The position numbers and the translations under genes are program-made. From positions 1-26,604 of the forward strand of contig RPFO01000756.1 in NCBI GenBank assembly GCA_009746045.1: a stretch of DNA of 26,604 nucleotides, in the 5' to 3' direction. This document shows, in pieces, positions 1 through 6,472 of this stretch (position 1 is the stretch's first letter; every line of letters begins with the position of its first letter). The notes beneath the pieces were generated by a model. That model did no database searches, had not been told where the DNA came from, and saw only the letters and a list, made by a program, of their open reading frames with translations. Source of the DNA: Mesostigma viride. Its lineage: Eukaryota > Streptophyta > Mesostigmatophyceae > Mesostigmatales > Mesostigmataceae.

Positions 1-442
1 CCGATGAGCATGACCTTCTCGATGACGGTGTGCGTCTTGTCCTCCCTGGCCTGCTGCTCGCTCGCTGGCGCCATCCCCATGACCTTGGATAGAATCTGGA
101 AGACCTCGTCGTCGTCCGGGATGATGAACGCCTCCTCGCCGCCAACGAGAGGGGGGCGGCGTGGTGCCCCTCCTCCTCGTGGTGCTCTTCCTCGTCCTCC
201 TCGTCTTCTCCCTCGTCTTCTTCCTCGTCGCTATCCGTGTCGTCCCGCTTGCTAAAGACGACCTCGTGGTCGTTGTTGAGCGCGACCACGTAGCCCTTCT
301 TCAACCCGGCCATGACAATGTCCGCGAGGTCCTCGTCTTCGCGCGCGGACTCTGTCACGCACTCCATCACGAGGTCCACGAGGTCCTTCTCCTTCCCCGA
401 GGCGCACTGGGTCTTAGGAACGGAACAAAAGGCGCGGAACAT
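1..442 (-). CDS. Acidic hypothetical protein, 3' end outside window, one frameshift
   Basis: Reads leftward from an ATG at 442 and runs off the left edge, so the C-terminus is missing. The N-terminal 65 residues are mixed and probably helical (starts MFRAFCSVPKTQ). A strongly acidic run follows (DSDEEEDEGEDEEDEEE), then a His/Glu stretch. The frame is lost at the G6 run at 151-156; one extra base there continues it into a sensible segment (EEAFIIPDDDEVFQILSKV). I recognise no family. Acidic tracts of this kind are common in histone-mimic, chaperone-like or transcription-associated viral proteins, but nothing here is diagnostic. It is divergent from the gene at 534 across a 91-bp gap. Confidence 0.7.
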   Translation of the reverse strand, partial: MFRAFCSVPKTQCASGKEKDLVDLVMECVTESAREDEDLADIVMAGLKKGYVVALNNDHEVVFSKRDDTDSDEEEDEGEDEEDEEEHHEEEGHHAAPLSLAARRRSSSRTTTRSSRFYPRSWGWRQRASSRPGRTRRTPSSRRSCSS

Positions 443-533
443 GGTCGAGATGGTATAGTGGTAGGGACACATTTTCTTTTTGCGCGTACGAACGCGACAC
501 GATAATTTCCCGTCCATTGGTAGAGACTCGACC
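443..533. promoter_or_regulatory. Divergent intergenic promoter region
   Basis: The only spacer between two divergently oriented start codons (442 leftward, 534 rightward), so it should hold both promoters. It contains an AT-rich patch (ACATTTTCTTTTT near 467-480), a GATAATTTCC element near 501-510, and on the minus strand CTATACCATCTCGACC directly before the leftward ATG. The motifs were judged by eye, so no transcription start can be assigned. Confidence 0.4.
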
Positions 534-812
534 ATGGCGGACATAAACACGAAGAACTTGACCACGAACGTTTTGAGCGTGAAGCGGAAGCTGCGGTTCG
601 AGGCGACGGGGGAGACGATGTCCCGCGTGAACCCGCTGGACGTGGGCAACCACCGGATATACATCACGATGGTCAGCGACGGGCCGAACTCGCCGCCGTA
701 CCCGACCCTCTTTTTCCTGGAGAAGGGCGGCGATCACCCTATATTAGACGACTCGGACCCCAACTTCAACGGGTACACGTATCTCGGGAGCATCGCGTAC
801 GGCGGCGACTGA
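534..812 (+). CDS. Hypothetical protein, 92 aa
   Basis: Intact frame from ATG 534 (context GACCATGG, a good eukaryotic start context) to TGA 810-812. The 92-residue product begins MADINTKNLTTNVLSVKRKL and ends with an aromatic/Gly-rich tail (FNGYTYLGSIAYGGD). No signal peptide, membrane segment or known motif is visible. An upstream in-frame start near 480 is less likely because it falls inside the divergent promoter region. It lies 66 bp before the PCNA start on the same strand. Unrecognised; coding status rests on frame integrity, start context and GC-rich codon use like its neighbours. Confidence 0.65.
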   Translation: MADINTKNLTTNVLSVKRKLRFEATGETMSRVNPLDVGNHRIYITMVSDGPNSPPYPTLFFLEKGGDHPILDDSDPNFNGYTYLGSIAYGGD

Positions 813-878
813 GACGGACAAACGTCCACCGCGTCCGCGCCTACCGGTTCGAGTATATCGTTCGCCTGCTGTAAAGGG

Positions 879-1657
879 ATGGAGTTCCGCACCGTCCAGG
901 GCTCGTCCATCAAGCTGCTGGTGGAGGCTCTCAAGGAGCTGAGCAACGACGTGAACATCCGGTTCGACGCGGAGGGCGTGCACATCACCGCGATGGACGG
1001 GTGCCACGTGGCGCTGTTCCACGTGCACCTGGAGGCGGGCAAGATCGAGGAGTACACGTGCGCCCAGTCCTTCACGGTGGGCGTGAGCTGCTGAACCTGT
1101 ACAAGCTGCTGAAGAACGTCTCCACGAACGACGAGCTGGAGCTGAAATTGTCCAAGGAGAACACGGACGTGATGGAGATCAACATCACCAACAAGGTGAA
1201 GAAGACGCGGTGGTGCTACTCGATGAAGCTGCTGGACATCGACGAGAGCAGCCTGGAGGTGCCCGAGAAGGAGTACATGACGGTGATCACGATGGTGAGC
1301 ACGGAGTTCCAGAAGATCTGCCGCGACCTGTCCGTGGTGTCGGAGACGGTGACGATCCGGTGCACGGGGCGCGAGATCACGATGTCGTGCTCGGGGGACA
1401 TAGGCGACTGCTGCCTGGAGATAGGGGAGGAGTTCCCGGAGATGAGCGTGGACGTGGGCGAGGACGCGAGCATATGCGAGCAGTTCTCGCTGCGGTACCT
1501 GTGCACCTTCTCCAAGGCCTCGGGGCTCTGCAACAGCGTGCAGCTGTACATGAGCCACGAGTACCCGATCATCGTGAAGTACAAGGTGGGCGATCTGGGC
1601 GTCCTCCTATTCGCGCTGGCCCCGAAGATGAAGGACGAGGACATGGACGCGGAATAA
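879..1657 (+). CDS. PCNA sliding clamp (one frameshift)
   Basis: Proliferating cell nuclear antigen, the trimeric ring that tethers DNA polymerase and other replication factors to the template. The N-terminal part from ATG 879 shows the PCNA start pattern (MEFRTVQGSSIKLLVEALKE) and the strand around IRFDAEGVHITAMDGCHVAL. The second part carries the interdomain and C-terminal regions, with PEKEYMTVITMVSTEFQKIC, the SGDIGD segment, and a C-terminal LLFALAPKMKDED typical of the clamp tail. The frame breaks near 1085-1088, where GTGGGCGTGAGC needs one more G to read V-G-V-E-L-L. With it the protein is about 259 aa, normal for PCNA. A TATA-like GAGTATATCG lies about 25 bp upstream of the start. 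Family assignment is firm. Confidence 0.93.
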
Positions 1658-1680
1658 TTTCTCGCGGATCATTAAACGCC

Positions 1681-1916
1681 ATGATAAAGCGCACGCGCGG
1701 ACGTGACCGGTACAAGTACCACACGCTGGAGGATTGGAACAAGTGCGCCCAGGAGAACCCGGAGAAGACCATGACGATATGCGGGCCGAAGCCCCCCGGC
1801 CGATGACCAGCAAGGAGTGGTGGGTGGCGGTGGGGATAGCCGTCGTCGCCGGCCTGGTGGTCATGGAACTGAAGAGACGCGGGATCATCAAGTTGGAAGG
1901 CGCTCTAGCCAAGTGA
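1681..1916 (+). CDS. Small C-terminal single-span membrane protein, one frameshift
   Basis: Two short frames overlap here: one from ATG 1681 to a stop at 1806, and one from ATG 1803 to 1916. Adding one base to the C6 run at about 1790-1796 fuses them into a 78-aa protein. Its first 40 residues are basic/polar (MIKRTRGRDRYKYHTLEDW). The C-terminal part is one hydrophobic helix (WWVAVGIAVVAGLVVMEL) followed by a basic tail. That layout fits a small virion or ER-derived membrane protein. It starts 23 bp after PCNA. Two separate genes with an ATGA overlap are possible, but a single gene fits the frameshift pattern of the window better. No family recognised. Confidence 0.6.
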
Positions 1917-2014
1917 AATAGGCATTTAAATACCGAGACCGATAAATTTAATTTCAATGAATCGGAAGGGTCTTCGTTCCATTTAATATTCAATTAAATT
2001 CGCATATAATATCA
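1917..2014. terminator. AT-rich convergent 3' region with inverted repeat
   Basis: Spacer between convergent genes, strongly AT-rich against GC-rich flanks. It holds a 9-bp perfect inverted repeat, AATTTAATT...AATTAAATT, separated by about 35-40 bases. This is a plausible shared 3'-end/polyadenylation region; the role is inferred from position only. Confidence 0.35.
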
Positions 2015-2896
2015 TCACGCGACCACGATTTCTCCCGCGGCCTGAGGGCCGGCGGGCACATCGGCGATTCTCGCCTCCCTATTCATCCTCTGATTGACTC
2101 GCATCACGCGCTCGTTCTCGATGCGGCACTGCTTATCCGGCCGGTGCTCGTGGAGCCCCATGGCGCGGAACACGGGCTCGCAGAGCTCCCTGTTCCTCTT
2201 GGCGGCCCGGACGGGGTCGACGCCGCGCTCCTTGATCTCCTCGGCCTCGGTGAGCTGCAGGAGGGTCATGGCGGCGCTCTGGCGCCTGGTGTTCAGGTCG
2301 CGGGAGGAGCGCGCGGCCCCGAACTCGCTCCTCAGCTGTGCCGCGGTCTTTCCAGTGACGGCCAGGTTGTTGCTATCGTGGACAAAGGGGAACGGCATGC
2401 CGCACCCCTTGTGGGAGTCCGCGAACGCCTTGATGGCGGCGTTGAGCTCCTTGGCGGCCTCGGAGCTCTGGACGCGCGGGTGCTCCCTCGCGCTGACCAC
2501 GGTCAGCCCGTCGCGCGCGTCGGCCCTCCTCAGGATGTCCTCCGCCAGCGAGCGGTCGGCGTCCAGGTAGCGCTCCAGCAGCACGGCCATCTTGTCGCGG
2601 AAGCGGGCGGCGATCTTTCCGGGGAGCAGCATTATGATCTTGGCCATCCCCTGGCGGTCAGTCACGGGGGTGTCCCGCTGCCTGGCCCCGGGAAATTTCC
2701 AGTCGTCGCTAATAGCGACAAGTTCGGGGTTCGCTTTCTGGACCTTGTACCACGCATCACGAGGGTTCTTGAAACCGAAGCAGGAGAGCACATCGATAAT
2801 AGACATTCTGCCGTCATCCGTCACGCGGATCTTGCCCTGAAACTGCGGGTCCTCCTCCCCGGCGGTGGGGGTCAGGTAGCGGATCACCTGGGACAT
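2015..2896 (-). CDS. BRO-type (Bro-N-like) viral DNA-binding protein, copy 1
   Basis: Intact 293-aa frame from ATG 2896. The N-terminal 120 residues have the pattern of the Bro-N-like domain in giant viruses and in algal and protist genomes: GKIRVTDDGRMSIIDVLSCFG, then WKFPGARQRDTPVTDRQG, a hydrophobic IIMLLPGKIAARFRDK, and ERYLDADRSLAEDILRRAD. The C-terminal half is helical, with NNLAVTGKTAAQLRSEFGAA and a charged tail. Bro-N domains generally bind DNA and are linked to regulation of viral or host transcription; the exact role here is not known. A close paralog lies at 14827-15704, and the upstream region is conserved too, so gene and promoter were copied together. This copy keeps the full G5 run that is one base shorter in the other copy. 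Confidence 0.82.
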   Translation of the reverse strand: MSQVIRYLTPTAGEEDPQFQGKIRVTDDGRMSIIDVLSCFGFKNPRDAWYKVQKANPELVAISDDWKFPGARQRDTPVTDRQGMAKIIMLLPGKIAARFRDKMAVLLERYLDADRSLAEDILRRADARDGLTVVSAREHPRVQSSEAAKELNAAIKAFADSHKGCGMPFPFVHDSNNLAVTGKTAAQLRSEFGAARSSRDLNTRRQSAAMTLLQLTEAEEIKERGVDPVRAAKRNRELCEPVFRAMGLHEHRPDKQCRIENERVMRVNQRMNREARIADVPAGPQAAGEIVVA

Positions 2897-2966
2897 GGTG
2901 GACGCCGGGTACTATTATCAGGCAAATTTGGCTGCGGGGGAGCGCACCCGTGGACGCTCGAGACGT
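2897..2966 (-). promoter_or_regulatory. Promoter block conserved with BRO paralog
   Basis: Upstream of copy 1, the stretch 2921-2966 closely matches 15729-15773 upstream of copy 2. The shared core on the plus strand is GGCAAAnTTGGCTG, followed by similar GCGCACC, CGTGGAC and CTCG blocks. On the coding strand a TGATAATAG AT-rich patch lies about 25 bp before the ATG. Conservation outside the coding region suggests a functional promoter or simply a recent duplication. Confidence 0.5.
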
Positions 2967-3031
2967 TTGTCCTGAGCAGCCAGAAGTTCTTGTGATAGAG
3001 GAGAGCTACCACTGCCTTGGACTTGATGGAG

Positions 3032-3053
3032 CGGAAACCATTTACAGTTTCCG
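3032..3053 (-). terminator. Hairpin just downstream of the VLTF3 stop
   Basis: A perfect 7-bp stem, CGGAAAC / GTTTCCG, encloses an 8-base AT-rich loop (CATTTACA). It sits 13 bases beyond the leftward VLTF3 stop (3066-3068). Mimivirus-type giant viruses end and polyadenylate transcripts at such palindromes; applying that rule here is inference. Confidence 0.45.
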
Positions 3054-3065
3054 TGGAGCGGAAGG

Positions 3066-4194
3066 CTACTTGGACGGGATGAACTGCCAGTTCAGCTTCT
3101 TGCAGATCTCCTTCCAGATCTCGTCCTGCTCCCACAGCTTCTCCTTGCTCTTCAGGAGCGGGAAGTGGGGCAGGAACTCGTCGTACTCGAGAAGCTGGCA
3201 CATCTTGTGAAGACAGTAGGAGTAGTTCAGGAAGTTCTTGCGGTCCTTGGGGCACACCTCCTCGAAGGGCTTCTGCACCATGCGGAACATGGTCCGGAGC
3301 CTCTCCTCCTGCTCCAGGGTCATGGTGGGGGGGGGGTCCCGCTCAGCGTGTGGGTGATCTGCACGGCGTGCTCGAAGAACTTGGCCATCTTCAGCTTCCT
3401 CAGGAAGGCGCGGACGTTGGCGGGCGTGATGCTGCTCTTGTCGGTCATGCGCGCCTTCCTGAACTCGTTGGCGACCGCGTCGATGACCTCCCGAGGAATG
3501 ATGGACCGCTCGCGGGCGTGGAACTGCGCCAGGGTCTCGTTGAAGTGGTTGATCCGTTTGTAGCAGTAGTCCGTGGTGGATATGGGGGTGCCGTACGGGA
3601 ACGCCTCGATGCCGCTGGACACGCACTCGACAGACTTGCCGCACTTGGAGCACATCACGCTGCCCCCTCCCTCCACCATGTTCACCTGGCACTTCTCGCA
3701 AAAGCTGAACTCCATGTTGTCGAGTCGCTCGTCCGCGCCGTACCGCTCGAGCCACTTGGGGTCGTGCGGGAGGCAGGGGTACCTGACCACGACGTCCATG
3801 AAGTCGCGATAGAGCGCCCCCCTCTTCACGTCCGCGGAGTCCGGGTCCTTGGCGCCAACTTGAGCCCCCGTCTTGGCGCCCGTCGCGTCCTTCTTCCTCT
3901 TCTTGGCATCGCGCGCGTTGACGGCGTTCGTGTACTTGGAGACGATCGGCATGGCGTCCAGGAGGAAGTCGACCATCTCCCCCCCTCTATCTTCTCGATC
4001 TCCTTTTCCAGTTTGCGGATGTCCGCCTTGCGAGCCATCCGCCGGTCCCATTGCGACTCCTCCGTCATGGCCTCCACCTCCCTCTTCATGGCCTCCACGT
4101 TCGACCGGAGCTGGCCCACGGAGTCCAGCCTCTTTTGCAAGACGTCCATGCAGTCGCGCATGCCAGACTCGACCGTGTAGTTCCGAGCCGCCAT
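3066..4194 (-). CDS. VLTF3-like viral late transcription factor (two frameshifts)
   Basis: Homolog of the poxvirus late transcription factor VLTF3 (A2-type), a Nucleocytoviricota hallmark gene that activates late transcription with viral RNA polymerase. Pieces in order: an N-terminal coiled-coil segment (ATG 4194, alternative ATG 4278 adding 28 aa), a zinc-ribbon-like C-x2-C...C-x2-C (FCEKCQVNMVEGGGSVMCSKCG), then the signature YKRINHFNETLAQFHARER followed by IPREVIDAV, and a C-terminal block (FLNYSYCLHKMCQLL, ending IWKEICKKLNWQFIPSK). The frame breaks at C7 (3977-3983) and at G10 (3327-3336); one extra base in each gives about 376 aa. No internal substitution stops were seen. The gene is divergent from the Lys-rich gene at 4296. 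Family call is firm. Confidence 0.92.
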
Positions 4195-4295
4195 CAGCCC
4201 CGACGTCCGAGGGGTCCGTACCTCTACCCTAGAAATTACGCGTGCGCTTAACGGGGCGAAATAAAAATGCACGGCCATGGTAAATATTATCCACG
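4195..4295. promoter_or_regulatory. Divergent promoter region, VLTF3 / Lys-rich gene
   Basis: About 100 bp between ATG 4194 (leftward) and ATG 4296 (rightward). It holds AT-rich elements unlike the flanking GC-rich DNA: GAAATAAAAATGC near 4258-4270 and GGTAAATATTATCC at 4279-4292. If VLTF3 instead starts at ATG 4278, only 17 bp separates the two starts, so 4194 is preferred. Confidence 0.4.
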
Positions 4296-4771
4296 ATGAC
4301 GACCCAGACCCCCGCCGGCACCGCCCCCGCCTCCTCCCACGCTAGCGAGCCGAAGGCCAAGAAGCAGAAGTCGACGCACACCCCGGCCGCTGCCGTTGGT
4401 CCAAGCGCCACTGTCGCGTTGACGACCCCCCCCGCCCCTGCCGCCCCCCCGTGGAGGAGGTGAAGATGGAGGACCCCCCTGCTGCGGCGGTTCCGGTGGC
4501 CAAGGACGGGGCCAAGGAGAAGGCCGCCAAGGAGAAGAAGGCCGCGAAGGAGAAGAAGGACAAGGTGCAGAGCTCCTCCATCCCCGAGTTGTGCGTGGGG
4601 GACGTCAGGAAGTGCCTCAACCAGATCCGCAAGAAGGGGCGGAGTATCGAGACCCAGCACCTCCTCTTCAACGGGTGGACCGCGGGAGACTTTGCGCTCA
4701 AGTACATTCTGGGAAACACCACCAGCAAGAAGGGGAGGCTAATGGCCACAAAGACCCCCGCATCGGAATGA
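4296..4771 (+). CDS. Lys/Ala-rich low-complexity protein, one frameshift
   Basis: ATG 4296 opens a Thr/Ala/Pro-rich segment that stops after a C7 run just before 4451. One extra C joins it to the frame ending at TGA 4771, giving about 158 aa. The middle is a Lys/Glu/Ala repeat (KEKAAKEKKAAKEKKDK), the kind of tail seen in histone-like and nucleic-acid-binding proteins. The last 60 residues form a compact conserved-looking segment (IPELCVGDVRKCLNQIRKKG, then HLLFNGWTAGDFALKYILG). I do not recognise this C-terminal domain. The basic tail suggests DNA or RNA contact, which is inference. Two AATAAA signals lie just downstream. Confidence 0.65.
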
Positions 4772-4781
4772 GTCACGAACT

Positions 4782-4806
4782 AATAAATTATGAAAGAAAC
4801 AATAAA
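4782..4806 (+). terminator. Paired AATAAA polyadenylation-like signals
   Basis: AATAAA occurs at 4782-4787 and again at 4801-4806, 11 and 30 bases after the stop of the Lys-rich gene, in a short AT-rich spacer before the convergent gene ending at 4814. Eukaryote-style signal; use by this virus is inferred. Confidence 0.4.
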
Positions 4807-4813
4807 GAGTGAA

Positions 4814-5392
4814 CTACTCGATCTTTTGATCCAATTCCCACGTCTTCTCTAACATGGGAACGTAGGACCCGGGGTCGCCGCGCGGGTAGTGGGACGTCAT
4901 GACCACATCGTCCCCTCCCTCGGAGACCCTCTTGACAGTTTCCAAAACGAACCCGTGGTACCGACAGAGCGCCTCCGCGTCGTTGAACGTGATGGCTTCG
5001 ATGTGCATCTCATCCAATCGCTTCCGGACTTCTTCGTCGTCCATGTCGATCGTTTCGTCCGCGATCCGCCACGCGATACAGCCGCGAACGTCGTCGTCGT
5101 CCAACGAATACATCCCCATGATGCCGTGATGGTCGTCCTGGAACAGCAGCAAACACATGCACGCCGCCATGTCCAGGTCCTCGAACGCTATGATGTGCGT
5201 CATGGGCCTCTGTACCGCGCCCACGCGCTTGTCGACCTCCAGGGAGTGGATACCGAAAAGCACGGGGTAGGGCCGGTTCTTCCCCACCAGGAAGATCGTG
5301 CGGTCCCATATGCCTCCCGTCGTCACTTTCCTCCATGCGCGATTTCGAGCCCCTACTACTGGCACGACGGGGCGCGTAAGCACCAAGGACAT
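4814..5392 (-). CDS. Hypothetical protein, 192 aa
   Basis: Intact leftward frame from ATG 5392 to a stop at 4814. The protein has a basic N-terminus (MSLVLTRPVVPVVGARNRAWRK), a central hydrophobic/aromatic part (IFLVGKNRPYPVLFGIHSLEV) and an acidic C-terminal half with DDHHGIMGMYSLDDDDVRG and a helical EEVRKRLDEMHIEAITF. No membrane helix or catalytic motif is evident and I do not recognise a family. It is divergent from the 84-aa gene at 5514, sharing a mirrored AT-rich promoter element with it, so the two are probably expressed together. Confidence 0.75.
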   Translation of the reverse strand: MSLVLTRPVVPVVGARNRAWRKVTTGGIWDRTIFLVGKNRPYPVLFGIHSLEVDKRVGAVQRPMTHIIAFEDLDMAACMCLLLFQDDHHGIMGMYSLDDDDVRGCIAWRIADETIDMDDEEVRKRLDEMHIEAITFNDAEALCRYHGFVLETVKRVSEGGDDVVMTSHYPRGDPGSYVPMLEKTWELDQKIE

Positions 5393-5513
5393 GCCTATTG
5401 CATTGATTCAATACAACACATTTTTTAAACGCCAAGTTAGCCGTAGTAATTGTATTGCAATGGAATAGGATATCTCGTCCCGCGGGGCGAGAATATCTCT
5501 GCATCTACACAAA
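5393..5513. promoter_or_regulatory. Mirrored divergent promoter plus 5'-leader hairpin
   Basis: The gap between starts 5392 and 5514 holds the same element in opposite orientations: plus-strand 5450-5469 (TTGTATTGCAATGGAATAGG) and the reverse complement of 5394-5416 share TTGTATTG, a central AAT and a final AATAGG. Each copy points to one gene. Between the right copy and ATG 5514 lies a long imperfect hairpin at 5469-5497: GATAT, CTCG and CCCG on the left pair with CGGG, CGAG and ATATC on the right, with one mismatch and one bulged A. Confidence 0.5.
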
Positions 5514-5768
5514 ATGTCTACCGTGGAATGGACCTACGAGGAGTTCATGGGGTCTGGATGGGACATCCAGGAGCTGGCCGCCCTGCCCCCGGAAGAGAGG
5601 CCCAGGATCCAGACCGGCTACCTAAAGACGGTCTGTTTCAACCGCGACGGGGAGTACAACGTGTGGCGCCGGCTCAGCCAGACGCCCAAATGTAAGTGGG
5701 ACGACCTCCCAGGCCATTGCGTGTTGAGGCACGAGATCGCGTATCATTGCTGGGAGGGCGAGGAGTGA
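5514..5768 (+). CDS. Hypothetical protein, 84 aa
   Basis: Intact frame from ATG 5514 (context ACAAAATGTC) to TGA at 5768. The product is small, acidic and Trp-rich (MSTVEWTYEEFMGSGWDIQE at the start, CWEGEE at the end), with three Cys and two His in the last 30 residues (C-K-W-D-D ... H-C ... H ... C). That could bind metal, but the spacing matches no family I know. Its 3' end overlaps the convergent KilA-N/nuclease gene (ending 5744) by 25 bp. Confidence 0.65.
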   Translation: MSTVEWTYEEFMGSGWDIQELAALPPEERPRIQTGYLKTVCFNRDGEYNVWRRLSQTPKCKWDDLPGHCVLRHEIAYHCWEGEE

Positions 5769-6426
5769 ACCTCCCACGTGACCGAGACGCCCGACTTATC
5801 GCAGGCGCTCCGGACGGCGTCCAGGCTGGTGACGGGCACCACCGCGCAGGGGGAGTGGTACTTGTAGAGGTGCAGCCTCCTCGCGTACCCTGGGAACTCC
5901 CGACTCAGCGCGCACAGCTCTCCGAGTCCCTCGGCCCAGTCGTCGAGTTCTTTCACCTGCACGACCTGCTCTTCGGTGCGCGAGATGACGTCCGCGAAAC
6001 ACAGGGGGGTGATTACGTCCAGCTCGGCGTCCGGCACGGTCCCGGCTACGTCCAGCTGCACCTCGACCTTCGCGTGCCACTGAGGATGGGGAGGACGAGC
6101 CCCTCGTGGATCCAGGTGTTGGGGCCGTCGTGTTTGATGAGCCGAGGACTCGTCACGTCGTTCGATGCGCGGAACGCCTGCTCCATGTCTCGCAGGGTCC
6201 GCACGGTCCCGTTCGCGCGCCAGAAGTCGCAAAGGACGCGCTTGCCGCCCGACAGGGCGTCCACGAGCTCCTCGCCGTGGACCGCGCAGTCCCTGATCCG
6301 CACGCGCACGGTCCTGGCGCCGTCCTCCGCGTCCACTCCGATCAGGTCCGGGTTCAGCGTGCAGACGGCGAACACGTCATCCCGGGATTGCAGGTCGAAA
6401 ACTCCGCACATGGCCAGCGCGTCCAT
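5744..6426 (-). CDS. KilA-N-like + PD-(D/E)XK nuclease-like protein, short paralog, one frameshift
   Basis: ATG 6426 is chosen by alignment to the paralog at 15996-19329; an upstream ATG at 6522 lies inside the preceding gene. The N-terminal 110 residues end in NTWIHEGLVLP, which parallels GTWIHADLVDKV in the paralog and the TW-I-h-P region of KilA-N-type DNA-binding domains. The second half has AELDVITP and then VVQVKELDDWAEGLGELCAL and RRLHLY, the core of a PD-(D/E)XK fold, but the usual Glu before x-Lys is Gln (QVK). The frame breaks near 6085-6092 (C4); one more base gives about 227 aa. It lacks the paralog's C-terminal coiled coil. Function is inferred from motifs only; catalysis may be weakened by the Gln. 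Confidence 0.7.
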
Positions 6427-6472
6427 CGTCACCGGGAAAAATGGCTCGGGGGTGTCCGCAATGGCGCGAACC

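Noticed and set aside
1681-1916. Two translationally coupled small genes with an ATGA overlap
   Set aside because: Stop/start overlap is unusual for a eukaryotic virus, and a C6 run just before the overlap gives one sensible membrane protein with one extra base.
3327-3336. Programmed ribosomal frameshifting at G/C runs
   Set aside because: Too many genes, including conserved ones never known to frameshift, need the same correction; a sequencing cause is simpler.
3066-4194. TFIIS-type elongation factor
   Set aside because: The zinc-ribbon-like Cys pairs first suggested TFIIS, but the YKRINHF...QF..RER block and C-terminal region are VLTF3 signatures and the TFIIS ribbon is absent.
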